This document shows, one piece after another, positions 47,186 to 56,733 of a DNA stretch of 64,000 nucleotides. The notes beneath the pieces are model-generated. The model ran no database searches and was not told where the DNA came from. It worked only from the letters and a program-made list of their open reading frames with translations. The translations under genes were made by a program, and so were the position numbers. Within the stretch, counting starts at the first letter, position 1. The number at the start of each line of letters is the position of its first letter. Source of the stretch: JACVRW01 sp963757815 (GTDB lineage: Bacteria; Actinomycetota; Thermoleophilia; Solirubrobacterales; Thermoleophilaceae); NCBI GenBank assembly GCA_963757815.1, contig CAVWSN010000036.1, forward strand, positions 124,001-188,000, read 5' to 3'.

Positions 47186-47443
47186 ATGACGGGCATGGAT
47201 GGAGTGGTCGTGATCAAGGCCCGCGAGAACGGGCCCTACAAGGTGACCGGGCCGGTGCGGGTGATCGACGTCGACGGCAACGAGTACGACCTGTCGGACA
47301 AGGGCGAGGCCGTGGCGCTCTGCCGCTGTGGGGGCTCGTCAACGAAGCCGTTCTGCGACGGCACGCACAAGAGGATCGGCTTCCACGCGCCCGAGCGCGC
47401 GGTGGCCGAGAGCGAGGCCGAGCACCACCCTCCCGTCGGTTGA
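47186..47443 (+). CDS. CDGSH iron-sulfur domain protein
   Basis: The 85-aa protein has the complete CDGSH motif CRCGGSSTKPFCDGTH (3 Cys, 1 His), which binds a [2Fe-2S] cluster as in mitoNEET-type proteins. The N-terminus (ARENGPYKVTGPVRVIDVDG) is the usual prokaryotic beta cap. Redox or Fe-S delivery is the likely role. Start ATG 47186 or 47195. It lies just upstream of the sarcosine-oxidase-like operon, whose promoter begins at its last codons, so it could share the redox task but has its own transcript. Confidence 0.9.
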   Translation: MTGMDGVVVIKARENGPYKVTGPVRVIDVDGNEYDLSDKGEAVALCRCGGSSTKPFCDGTHKRIGFHAPERAVAESEAEHHPPVG

Positions 47444-47468
47444 ACCTTTGGACCAATTTGTTTAAGAT
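47440..47468 (+). promoter_or_regulatory. promoter of the soxDAGB-fhs operon with a candidate GntR operator
   Basis: TTGAAC (47440-47445), a 17-bp spacer, then TAAGAT (47463-47468). The spacer holds CCTTTGGACCAATTTGT (47445-47461), whose reverse complement matches 13 of 17 positions of 55168-55184 before the GlnT-like gene. Binding here would block polymerase. The HutC-type regulator encoded at 54292-55113 between the two operons is the obvious candidate. Confidence 0.6.
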
Positions 47469-47492
47469 GCGCGCGCGCTCCCGGGAGCCGGC

Positions 47493-47526
47493 GCACCGGC
47501 GCTGCTAGCCGGGCACCGGCGCTGCT
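47493..47526 (+). repeat. 14-bp direct repeat in the sox leader
   Basis: GCACCGGCGCTGCT at 47493-47506 and 47513-47526, spaced exactly 20 bp, in the 5' leader of soxD. Each copy is itself partly self-complementary (GCACCGGCGCTG), so the leader RNA can form tandem GC hairpins. It may be a slippage duplication or a translational control element. Confidence 0.6.
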
Positions 47527-47541
47527 CCGGGGGCCCTCGGC

Positions 47542-47811
47542 ATGTCCTTCGTCCTCACGTGTCCAAACTGCGGCCCCCGCGAGGTCACCGATTTCGGCTT
47601 CGGCGGCGAGCTGAACCCGCGCCCGAGGTCCGCCCCGTCCCTGCGGGAGCTCGGTGAGTACAACTATTTCCGGGCCAACGTCGCGGGGGTCCAGCGCGAG
47701 TGGTGGTGCCACCGCTCCGGGTGCGGGGCGTGGTTCATCGCCGAGCGGGACACGCGCACGAACGAGGTGATGTTCACGGAGCTGCCGAGGCCGTCCGGGA
47801 GCGCCGCGTGA
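47542..47811 (+). CDS. soxD: sarcosine oxidase / N-methylglutamate dehydrogenase, delta subunit
   Basis: The small zinc-binding subunit of the heterotetrameric flavoenzyme (89 aa). It has the CPNCG pair at the N-terminus, FGFGGELNPRP, and the C-terminal WWCHRSGCGAWFIAERDTRT whose His/Cys complete the zinc site. The size matches SoxD/MgdB. It is first in the operon and overlaps the alpha gene by four bases. The ribosome-binding site is weak. Confidence 0.93.
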   Translation: MSFVLTCPNCGPREVTDFGFGGELNPRPRSAPSLRELGEYNYFRANVAGVQREWWCHRSGCGAWFIAERDTRTNEVMFTELPRPSGSAA

Positions 47812-50676
47812 GCCGGCTGCCCGGAGCAGCGCGGCGAGCGGATCGACCGCAGCCGCGAGCTCCGCTTCAGCTTCGACGGCAGGGAGTACACGGCGTTCGA
47901 GGGCGACACGATCGGCTCCGCGTTGTACGCCGCGGGCCGGCGCACGTTCTCACGCAGCTTCAAGTACCACCGCCGCCGCGGTCTCATGTGCTGCGCCGGC
48001 CAGTGTCCCAACTGCCTCGTGCAGGTGGACGACGCACCCGGCGTGCGAGCCTGCACCGAGCCGGTCCGCGAGGGCATGCAGGTGGTGCACATGAACGCCT
48101 CGCCGTCGCTCGACCTCGACGCCATGCGCGCCACCGACCTGGTCGGCGGGCCCTTCACCCCGCCCGGCTTCTACTACAAGACCTTCATCCGGCCGCGCCG
48201 GCTGTGGCCGCTTTACGAGAAGGTCCTTCGCCACGCCGCGGGGCTCGGCCGCCTGCGCAGGTCGCAGCGCGAGCGCGAATGGCGCACGGAGTATCGCCGC
48301 CGCCACGCGGACGTGCTGGTGGTGGGCGGCGGGGCCGCCGGCCTGTCGGCGGCGATCGCGGCCGCCAAGCGGGGCGCGGACGTCGTCCTGGCCGATGAGG
48401 GCGCCGAGCCCGGCGGCCGCCTGCTCGCCGAGGGCGGCGAGACCTACGCGCGCGAGCTCGCGGCGAGGGCGCGCGAGCTCGGGGTCGAACTGCTCGTGAA
48501 CGCGCCTGCGCTCGGCGCCTTCGACGGCCTTGTCCCGGTATGGCAGGGCGACACGCTGCACCAGATCCGCTCGCGCTGCCAGGTCTACGCCACCGGCGCG
48601 ATCGAGCAGCCGCTCGTCTTCCCCGGGAACGACCTGCCCGGGGTGATGCTGTCCGGCGGAGCCCTCCGCCTGATGAACCTGTACGGGGTGCAGCCCGGGA
48701 CGCGCGCGGTTGTGGCGACGGTCGACGACCGCGGGCTGTACGCCGCGCTGGCGCTGCTCGACGCGGGGGTGGAGGTGGCGTGCGTCGCCGACCTGCGGCC
48801 AAAGTGGTCATTCGAGCCGACGAGGCGCCTCGAGGCCGCCGGCGTCGAGCTCATGAATGACGCGACGGTGCTCGAGGCGCGCGGCCGCTCGCAGCTCCAG
48901 GGGGTGGTCGTCGGCGCGCCCGGGGCAGACGAAGGGGACGGTCGCACGATCGGCTGCGACCTGCTCGTCGTGTCCGGCGGCAGCTCCCCCGCCACCTCGC
49001 TCATCACCCAGGCCGGCGGCCGCACCTCGTACGACGGCGAGCACGGCCACTTCGCGCTCACGGAGCTCCCGCCGTCGGCATACGCCGCGGGCGAGGTGGC
49101 CGGCCGCGGCCTGACCGATGCGGCGGTGCTGTCCGGCGCGGTGGCGGGGGCCGACGCGGCCCACTCGCTCGGCTTCGGCGACCCCGAATCGCGCGGGCGC
49201 GCGGAACGCGATCGCGAGAGCCTCGAGGCCCGTCCGGCCTCGCCGATGCCCACGGCGGTGCCGCCGGCGGTCACGAGCGACCGCAAGGGCAAGTGCTTCG
49301 CCTGCCTGTGCGAGGACGTGACCGCGAAGGACATCCGGCTGAGCGTCGAGGAGGGCTACGACTCGATCGAGCTCTCGAAGCGCTACACGACGACCACGAT
49401 GGGGCCCTGCCAGGGGCGCATGTGCCAGCTGCCCGCCGTGCGGCTGATGGCGAAGGAGACAGGCCAGAGCCTGGAGGACGTGGGCACCACCACCGCCCGG
49501 CCGCCCTGGGTCGCCGTGCCGATGGGCGCGCTCGCCGGGCGTCCCTTCGAGCCCGCGAAGCGCTCCGCGATCCACGCCCGCCATCGCGAGCTCGGCGGGA
49601 ACATCATGTGGGCGGGCGACTGGCGCCGCGCCTACGACTACGGCAACCCGCGCGCCGAGGCGCTCGCCGTGCACGAGACCGCCGGCCTCATCGACGTTTC
49701 CACGCTCGGAAAGCTGATCGTGAGCGGCCCGGACGCGGGCGAGTTCCTCGACCGCCTCTACCCGAACCGCTTCTCGAACCTGAAGCCCGGCCGCATCCGC
49801 TACGGCGTGATGGCGAGCGACGCCGGCCGCATCATGGACGACGGCACGGTCTGCCGGCTCGACGACGACTCGTTCTACGTGACCACCACCTCGAGCGGGG
49901 CGGGCGCGGTCTACGACTGGTTCTCGTGGTGGCTCGCCGACTGGGGCCTCCGGGTGCACCTGACCGACGTGACGCAGGGCCTCGGCGCGGTGAACCTCGC
50001 GGGCCCGCGCTCGCGCGAGATCATGGCCAAGGTCACCGAGCTCGACTGCTCGGCCGAGGCGTTCACCTATCTCGACGGGAAGCGCGCCGCGGTGGCGGGC
50101 GTGCCGTGCCTGATCCTGCGGATCGGCTTCGTGGGCGAGGTCGGCTATGAGATCCACTTCCCGGCGGCCCAGGGTGAGCACCTCTGGGACGCGCTGGCCG
50201 CGGCAGGCCTCGAGCACGGGCTCAAGCCGTTCGGGCTCGAGCCGCAGCGGCTGCTGCGTCTCCAGAAGATGCACATCCTCGTCGGCCAGGACACCGACTC
50301 TGAGTCGAACCCATTCGGCGCGGCGATGCCGTGGATCGTGAAGCTCGACAAGGAGCAGGACTTCATCGGTCGCTGGGCCCTCGAGCGCTACGCCGAGCAG
50401 CCGCTCGAGACAGCGCTCGTCGGCTTCACGCTCGGGGACGGACAGGTGCCGACGGAGGGGGCCGCGGTCCTGCGCGACGGCGAGGGCCCCATGGGCCAGG
50501 TCACGAGCGCGCGCTACTCACCGCAGCTCGGCAAGGTCATCGGCATGGCCTGGGTTCCCGCGGCGCTCGCCAAGGACGGCGCCGGCGTCACGATCGCGGA
50601 CAACGGCAGGAGGCTCGCTGCCGAGGTCGTGACCCGGCCCTTCTACGACCCCGACGGCGAGGTGCTGCGCTCGTGA
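47808..50676 (+). CDS. soxA: sarcosine oxidase / N-methylglutamate dehydrogenase, alpha subunit, 5' frameshift
   Basis: The large subunit oxidises the amine and hands the one-carbon unit to tetrahydrofolate. GTG 47808 overlaps soxD. An extra G at 47823 shifts the frame, and removing it gives a continuous N-terminus through RFSFDGREYTAFEGDTIG; otherwise translation starts only at TTG 47923. Domains: Fer2_4-like with CCAGQCPNC plus a later Cys (about 60-82), FAD/NAD Rossmann (VLVVGGGAAGLSAAIAA), a BFD-like CFACLCED...GPCQGRMC (about 494-539) and the GcvT-like folate domain (about 590-956). The Cys motifs are absent from the oxidases I know. Confidence 0.92.
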
Positions 50677-51368
50677 GCCTCGAGTTCCTGTCACCGGGCC
50701 CCGACGCCGTGGCGCGCAGCCCGATGGAGCGCCAGGCCCTCGCGGCGGGGGCAGTGCTCGAGTCCCGTGACGGCTGGCAGGTGGCCGCGCGCTTCGACGG
50801 CGAGGAGACCGAGCGGGCGCGCTGCGCCGAGAGCGTCGGCTTCGCGGACATGTCGCATCTCGGCAAGATCGAGGTGCAGGCCGCCGCCGGAGAGCTCGAG
50901 GCGATCGTGGGCGCCTCGCTCGAGCTCGGGACCGCGACGCGCACGGACAGCGGCTGGCTGCTGCCCTACACGGCCGAGCGCGCGATCGCCATTTGCGAGC
51001 CTGGGGCCCGCGCCGGCCTGCTCCGCTCGCTCGCGGAAGCGGCGGCCGGCGCGACCGGCCACACGAGCGTGATCGACGTGACCACGACGTTCGGCGCCAT
51101 GGTCATCACCGGCCCGCAGGCGCGCGAGACCTTCGCCCGCTTCACGGCGATCGACCTGCGCCCGGCGGTGCTCCCCGTGAACGGCTTCCGGCCGGGTTCG
51201 GTCGCCCGCACCCCCGGCGCGATCCTGCGCGAGGACGAGGACCGCTTTCTGATGCTGTTCGGCAGCGCGCTCGGGCAGTACGTGTGGACGGTGGTCGCCG
51301 ACGCCGCCGAGCTGCTTGGCGGCGGGCCGATCGGCGCCGATGTTCTGGAGGCGGTGCCCGTTGCTTGA
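50673..51368 (+). CDS. soxG: sarcosine oxidase / N-methylglutamate dehydrogenase, gamma subunit
   Basis: The 231-aa gamma subunit resembles a shortened GcvT-like domain and is structural. FADMSHLGKIEVQ, TTFGAMVITGPQARE and PGSVARTPGAILRED-type segments match SoxG/MgdD. GTG 50673 overlaps the alpha stop. It overlaps the beta start by 8 bases. Gamma subunits are the least conserved of the four, so the assignment rests partly on operon position. Confidence 0.88.
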   Translation: MSLEFLSPGPDAVARSPMERQALAAGAVLESRDGWQVAARFDGEETERARCAESVGFADMSHLGKIEVQAAAGELEAIVGASLELGTATRTDSGWLLPYTAERAIAICEPGARAGLLRSLAEAAAGATGHTSVIDVTTTFGAMVITGPQARETFARFTAIDLRPAVLPVNGFRPGSVARTPGAILREDEDRFLMLFGSALGQYVWTVVADAAELLGGGPIGADVLEAVPVA

Positions 51369-52578
51369 CATCTTTCGCAGGCGTCGCATGTGGCGGCCCC
51401 GCGCGGAGCTCAAGGACTCCTACGACGTCGTGATCATCGGCGGCGGTGCGCACGGGCTCGCCACCGCCTACTACCTCGCGCGCGACCACGGGATCGGCAA
51501 CGTGGCGGTCCTCGAGAAGAGCTACATCGGCTCCGGAGCGGCGGGCCGCAACACCACGATCCTGCGCTCGAACTACAAGACCGAGGAGGGCGCGCGCTTC
51601 TACGACGCCTCGGTCAAGCTCTACGAGGGCCTCTCGAAGGAGCTCAACTTCAACCTGCTCTTCTCGCAGAACGGCCACCTGACGCTCGCGCACACCGACC
51701 GCGCGATGTTCGTGATGGCCAACCGCGCCGAGGTCAACCGGCTCAACGGGATCGACTCGCGGCTGATCTACCCCGACGAGATCAAGAAGCTCGCCCCCGC
51801 GATGCAGGTCGACAACCCGGATGCCGTCTATCCGATCATGGGAGCGCTCTACCACCCGCCCGGCGGCGTGATCCGCCACGACGCGGTCGTCTGGGGGCTC
51901 GCGCGCGGCGCCGACCGGGGCGGCGCGGAGATCCACCCCTACACCGAGGTCACCGGCATCGAGCGCGCGAACGGGCGCGTCGAGGGCGTGGTCACCAACC
52001 GCGGCCGGATCAAGGCCGGGACGGTGCTCAACTGCACCGCCGGCTGGAGCTCGCTCGTCTCGGGCATGGCGGGCGTCCAGATGCCGATCACCACGCACAT
52101 CCTGCAGGCCTGCGTGACCGAGCCGCTGAAGCCGCTGCTCGACGTGGTGATCGTCTCGTCGCAGATGCACGTCTACATCTCGCAGACCGATCGCGGCGAG
52201 TTCCTGATGGGTGCGGAGATCGAGCCCTGGACCACCTATCGCATGCAGGGCACGCTCAACTTCCTGCAGGAGGTCAGCCGGCACTCGCTCGAGCTGTTCC
52301 CGCAGCTGGAGCATGCGCGCATCCTGCGGAGCTGGGCGGGCCTGTGCGACCTGAGCCCGGACTACAGCCCGATCCTCGGCAAGACGGAGGTCGAGGGCTT
52401 CCACGTGAGCTCGGGCTGGGGCACCTACGGCTTCAAGGCGGCGCCGATCGTCGGCAAGACGCTCGCCGAGCTGACTGCGACCGGGGAGACTCCCGAGCTG
52501 ATCGCGCCGTTCGCGCTCGAGCGCTTCTACGAGGACAAGCTGGTGTCGGAGCTTGCCGCAGCGGCGGTGAGCCACTGA
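51361..52578 (+). CDS. soxB: sarcosine oxidase / N-methylglutamate dehydrogenase, beta subunit
   Basis: The 405-aa catalytic FAD subunit has the dinucleotide motif DVVIIGGGAHGLATAYYLA and GGVIRHDAVVWG. Its His, at residue 173 from the TTG start, is the position where FMN is covalently bound in known heterotetrameric sarcosine oxidases. The C-terminal WGTYGFKAAPIVGKTLAEL is typical of the family. I use TTG 51361, which gives translational coupling with soxG; ATG 51388 is an alternative. The order D-A-G-B differs from the usual B-D-A-G. Confidence 0.92.
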   Translation: MLDIFRRRRMWRPRAELKDSYDVVIIGGGAHGLATAYYLARDHGIGNVAVLEKSYIGSGAAGRNTTILRSNYKTEEGARFYDASVKLYEGLSKELNFNLLFSQNGHLTLAHTDRAMFVMANRAEVNRLNGIDSRLIYPDEIKKLAPAMQVDNPDAVYPIMGALYHPPGGVIRHDAVVWGLARGADRGGAEIHPYTEVTGIERANGRVEGVVTNRGRIKAGTVLNCTAGWSSLVSGMAGVQMPITTHILQACVTEPLKPLLDVVIVSSQMHVYISQTDRGEFLMGAEIEPWTTYRMQGTLNFLQEVSRHSLELFPQLEHARILRSWAGLCDLSPDYSPILGKTEVEGFHVSSGWGTYGFKAAPIVGKTLAELTATGETPELIAPFALERFYEDKLVSELAAAAVSH

Positions 52579-52609
52579 TGCACCACAACCGCAAGAGGGA
52601 GGACAAGGA

Positions 52610-54289
52610 GTGAAGAGCAGCCTTGAGATCGCGCAGGAGGCCGAGCTTGTCCCGATCGAGACGATCGCCGAGCGCTCGGGGCTGACCCCCGACGAGTTCG
52701 AGCCCTACGGCCGCTTCAAGGCCAAGGTCTCGCTCGACGTCCTCGACCGGATGCACGACGTGCCTGACGGCAAGATCGTCTGCGTGGCCGGCGTCACGCC
52801 CACCAAGGCGGGCGAGGGCAAGACCACGACGGCCGTGGGCCTCACGCAGGGACTCGGCCACATCGGCAAGGACCCGCTGCTCTGCCTGCGCGAGCCCTCG
52901 CTGGGTCCCGTGTTCGGCATCAAGGGAGGGGCCGCGGGCGGCGGCATGACCCAGGTGGTGCCGATGGAGGACCTCAACCTCCACTTCACGGGCGACATCC
53001 ACGCCGTGGGCGCCGCGAACAACCTGCTCGCCGCCCTGCTCGACGCCTCGATCCTGCACGGCAACCCGCACAAGATCGACGCGCTGAGGGTGGACTGGAA
53101 GCGGGCGCTGGACATGAACGACCGTGCCCTGCGCGAGATCACCCTCGGCCAGGGCGGGCGCGCCAACGGCTATCCGCGCGAGTCCGGCTTCGACATCACG
53201 GCCGCATCCGAGGTGATGGCGATCCTGGCCGTGGCGCGCGACCTCCACGACCTTCGCGAACGGCTCGGCGCGATCACCGTGGCGCACTCATTCGACGGCG
53301 GCAAGCCGGTGACAGCGGAGGACCTGGGCGCCGCCGGCGCCATGACCGTGCTCCTGAAGGATGCGCTCAAGCCCAACCTGATCCAGACGCTCGAGGGGCA
53401 GCCCTGCCTGATGCACGCCGGGCCGTTCGCGAACATCGCGCACGGCAACTCGTCGCTCGTGGCGGACCTGATCGGCCAGAAGCTCGGTGACTACGTGATC
53501 ACCGAGTCGGGCTTCGGCTCCGACATGGGCATGGAGAAGTTCTTCGACATCGTGTGCCGCAAGGGCGGGCTCACCCCGAGCGCGGTCGTGCTCGTGGCGA
53601 CGGTCCGGGCGCTCAAGCACCACGGCGGTGTGGAGGACGATCCGCGGGTCGACTCGTCCAAGGCGGCAGCGGCGCTCGAGGAGGGCTTTGCGAACCTGCG
53701 CCGTCACCTGGGCACCGTCAAGACCTTCGGGCTGCCCTGCGTGGTGGCCGTCAACCGGCGGCCGGGCGACACCGACGACGAGGTCGAGCTCGTCAGGAGG
53801 CTCGCGCTCGAGGCGGGCGCCCACGGCGCCGAGGTCAACGACGGGTTCGCGCGCGGAGGCGAGGGCGCGGCCGCCCTTGCCGAGGCGGTGGCCGACGCCG
53901 CCGAGCAGCCGAGCAATTTCTCGTTCATCTACGAGGACGACGACCCGATCCGGGTCAAGATCGAGAAGGTGGCGAGGAACGTCTACGGGGCGAAGGAGGT
54001 GGTCTTCTACCTGGACGCCCAGCGCAAGATGCGCCAGTACCACGAGGACGGGCTCGACAAGCTGCCCATCTGCATGGCCAAGACGCACCTGTCGCTCTCG
54101 GCCGACCCTGCGCTGCTGAATGCCCCGGAGGACTTCGAGCTCCCGGTCCGCGACATCCGCGCCTACACCGGCGCCGGCTGGCTCGTCCCGCTGTGTGGCG
54201 ACATCCAGCAGATGCCGGGCCTCGGCAAGACCCCGGCCGCGTTCAACGTGGACATCGACGGCGACGGCCGCACCGTGGGACTCTTCTGA
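52610..54289 (+). CDS. fhs: formate-tetrahydrofolate ligase
   Basis: Fhs joins formate to THF with ATP, or runs in reverse. The 559-aa protein has the P-loop TPTKAGEGKTTTAVGLTQGL and the potassium/phosphate region FGIKGGAAGGGMTQVVPMED, with NLHFTGDIHAVGAANNLLAA near residue 130. It follows soxB after 31 bases with an AAGGAG site, placing a C1-folate enzyme directly behind a methylene-THF-producing enzyme. The pair could route C1 units to formyl-THF for purines or to formate. Confidence 0.96.
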   Translation: MKSSLEIAQEAELVPIETIAERSGLTPDEFEPYGRFKAKVSLDVLDRMHDVPDGKIVCVAGVTPTKAGEGKTTTAVGLTQGLGHIGKDPLLCLREPSLGPVFGIKGGAAGGGMTQVVPMEDLNLHFTGDIHAVGAANNLLAALLDASILHGNPHKIDALRVDWKRALDMNDRALREITLGQGGRANGYPRESGFDITAASEVMAILAVARDLHDLRERLGAITVAHSFDGGKPVTAEDLGAAGAMTVLLKDALKPNLIQTLEGQPCLMHAGPFANIAHGNSSLVADLIGQKLGDYVITESGFGSDMGMEKFFDIVCRKGGLTPSAVVLVATVRALKHHGGVEDDPRVDSSKAAAALEEGFANLRRHLGTVKTFGLPCVVAVNRRPGDTDDEVELVRRLALEAGAHGAEVNDGFARGGEGAAALAEAVADAAEQPSNFSFIYEDDDPIRVKIEKVARNVYGAKEVVFYLDAQRKMRQYHEDGLDKLPICMAKTHLSLSADPALLNAPEDFELPVRDIRAYTGAGWLVPLCGDIQQMPGLGKTPAAFNVDIDGDGRTVGLF

Positions 54290-54291
54290 GC

Positions 54292-55113
54292 ATGAGCTCG
54301 GCCGCCGAATCCGCCGAAGCCCTCGCGCGCCCGGGCAAGCCGTCGCTCGTCGACATCGCCGAGGAAGCGCTGCGGACCTGGCTCGCCACCGGCCGCCACC
54401 GCCCCGGCGAGCGGCTCCCGCCCGAGCAGGAGCTCTCGGGAAAGCTCGGAATCTCGCGGGGCACATTGCGGACGGCGCTCCAGCGGCTCGAGGAGAGCGG
54501 CGAGATCGTCCGCCGCCAGGGAAGCGGCACCTATGTCGGCCGCTCCACCTCGACAAGCCTCGACGAGGGCCTCGAGCGGCTCGTGTCCTACAGCGAGCTG
54601 GCGCGCCAGCGGGGAGTCGATCTGAAGCTCGGCGAGCTTCAGATCGAGCGCAGGCGGCTCGGCCCGGAGCTCGGGAAGGTCTTCGGGGTCGATGCCGGAG
54701 TCGACGCCGTGACCATCACGCGAGTTCTGCTGATGGACGGCCAGCGCGGCTCCTACATGCGCGACGTGGTCCATCCCGAGGTCGAGCTTCCACCCTCGAA
54801 TCGCCTGCGCCAGGCGCTCGAGCGCGGTCAGATGGTGCTCGACGTGCTGCTCGAGCAGGGCGTGCCGGTGGCATACACGCGCGCCCACATCATGGCCCGC
54901 GTGCTCACCAAGCGCGACCGCGTGGGCAAGGCGCTGGGCGTGGACGAGACCGTGGCGGCCCTCGAGATCGACCACGTGACCTCCACGGCGGAGGGAGCCG
55001 CCGTGATGCACTCGACCGACATCTTCCTCCCGCGCAGCATCGATCTGCACGTGATGCGCTGGCTCGAGGACATGCCTCCGGTGCCCGCGATCGCGCGCGC
55101 CGGGCGCGTCTGA
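54292..55113 (+). CDS. GntR-family (HutC/UTRA) transcriptional regulator
   Basis: The 273-aa repressor-type protein has a GntR winged helix (PGERLPPEQELSGKLGISRG, then TLRTALQRLEESGEIVRRQG) and a C-terminal UTRA ligand domain (VDAVTITRVLLMDGQR, VPVAYTRAHIMARVL). It sits two bases after fhs and 137 bases before the GlnT-like gene, in the centre of the C1/methylamine island. Candidate operators before both operons (47445 and 55168) make it the likely local regulator. The ligand is probably a methylated amine or glutamyl derivative. Confidence 0.92.
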   Translation: MSSAAESAEALARPGKPSLVDIAEEALRTWLATGRHRPGERLPPEQELSGKLGISRGTLRTALQRLEESGEIVRRQGSGTYVGRSTSTSLDEGLERLVSYSELARQRGVDLKLGELQIERRRLGPELGKVFGVDAGVDAVTITRVLLMDGQRGSYMRDVVHPEVELPPSNRLRQALERGQMVLDVLLEQGVPVAYTRAHIMARVLTKRDRVGKALGVDETVAALEIDHVTSTAEGAAVMHSTDIFLPRSIDLHVMRWLEDMPPVPAIARAGRV

Positions 55114-55167
55114 GACGTCCGCCGGCGCGCCCTCGGGCGCGTCACGCCGACCCGCCGACGCGCGTAT

Positions 55168-55195
55168 ACAAATTTGCTCAAAGCGGTGATATAGT
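55168..55195 (+). promoter_or_regulatory. promoter of the glnT-mgs operon with a candidate GntR operator
   Basis: A -10 TATAGT lies at 55190-55195, with the AT-rich ACAAATTTGCTCAAAGC (55168-55184) just upstream, overlapping the -35 and spacer. The same motif, inverted, lies in the soxDAGB promoter (47445-47461). These AT-rich words stand out in a very GC-rich region, which supports a binding role. Confidence 0.6.
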
Positions 55196-55250
55196 CGCCG
55201 CGCGTCGGGCGGCTGGCCCGGCCCGCTAGCGAACTCCGGGAGGAAGATGC

Positions 55251-56733
55251 ATGAGTGACAGCGTCACCGTCGAGGGCGCAGGCCCGACGACCTTCGGCGG
55301 CACTGTCAATACGGTGCTCGAGACGCCGCGGAGCACGGTGCCGCCGGCCACGCTCGAGGAGGCCCGCAACCAGCCGGGTCGGCGCGAGCAGATCGAGGCG
55401 ATCACCCGTCGCATCGAGGACCAGGGGATCAAGTACGTCTTCTTCCAGCAGGTCTCCATCACCGGCCGCGTGATGGGCAAGGGCGTGGTGGCCGACTTCT
55501 TCCCGCAGGTGGCCGAGAAGGGCTACCAGCTCGTCTACGGCGCCACGGCCAACCTGTTCGTCGACCGCGTCGGCGACTACATCGGCTTCGGCCCCGAGGA
55601 ATCGGAGCTCGCCGCGATCGCCGACCTCGACACGTTCGCGCCGCTGCCCTGGGACCCGCGCGTGGCGAGGGTGCTGTGCGACTGCTACGACACCGAGACG
55701 GGCGAGCTGCTCGACGCCGACCCGCGCCAGAACCTCAAGCGCGTGGTGGCGGAGTTCGAACAGGAGCTCGGCTACAGCTTCCTGATCGGCATCGAACCGG
55801 AGATGATGTGGCTCAGGCGACCCGAGGACGGCTCGGAACCGGAGGGGGTGACCAAGCCCTACTGCTACCACATCCACCAGTTCGAGGAGCTCCGTCCGGT
55901 GCTGCTCGACGTGATCGAGTACGGGCAGGCGCTCGGCCTCGACATGAGCTACGGCGACCACGAGGACGCGCCCAGGCCAGCTCGAGCTGAACTTCCGCTT
56001 CGACCGCCCGGTCAAGACCGCGGACAACATCACCACCTACCGGCAGATCTGCGCCGCGGTCGGCCGCAAGCACGGGCTGTTGCCGACCTTCATGCCGAAG
56101 CCGTTCGTGGGCGTGTCGGCCAACGGCCACCATCACCACTTCACGCTCGTCGACGACGGCGGCAACAACGTCTTCCACGACCCCGAGGGGCCGGCGCAGT
56201 TGTCGGACACGGCCCGCCACTTCCTCGGCGGCATGCTCGACCACTTCGGCGCGCTGATGTGCCTCGGCAACCCGACGGTCAACTCCTACTGCCGGATGTG
56301 GGACCAGGGGTTCTGGGCGCCGGTCTACAAGAACTGGGGCTGGCAGAACCGCACCTGCACGGTGCGCGTGGCCTCGGGAGGGCGCTTCGAGTACCGCGGT
56401 GTCGACTCGTCCTGCAACCCCTACCTGACCGTCGCGGCGCTGCTCGTGGCCGGGCTCGACGGCATCCGCAATCAGAGCGATCCGGGCCCGCCGCAGAGCG
56501 CCAACACCTACGACCTGCTGCAGCAGTCGAACGGCCAGGCGTCGCTCGAGCGGGTGCCGGACAGCCTCGGCGATGCGCTGATCGCGCTGGAGAAGGACGA
56601 GCTGCTGCGCGAGGGCGCCCTGCCCGGCCGGCTCTGGAGGGTCTTCCACCACTACAAGCGCGACGAGTGGGAGAGCTACCTCGCCGCGGTGACCGACTGG
56701 GAGCGCGAGCAGTACCTCGAGGTCCTTCCCTGA
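55251..56733 (+). CDS. glnT: type III glutamate-ammonia ligase family (GlnT / gamma-glutamylmethylamide synthetase), frameshifted
   Basis: This is a glutamine-synthetase-fold enzyme of the GlnT/GmaS branch, which ligates glutamate with ammonia or methylamine. The first part has YVFFQQVSITGRVMGKGV, VARVLCDCYD and the metal glutamates in FLIGIEPEMMW. An extra A at 55974 shifts the frame. The second part continues with QLELNFRF, the ATP-site NGHHHHFTLVDD and the YRGVDSSCNPYL region, to 56733 (about 493 aa). Together with mgsABC, GmaS function is likely. The GGGAGGAAG site fixes the start. It shares one base with the next gene. Confidence 0.87.
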
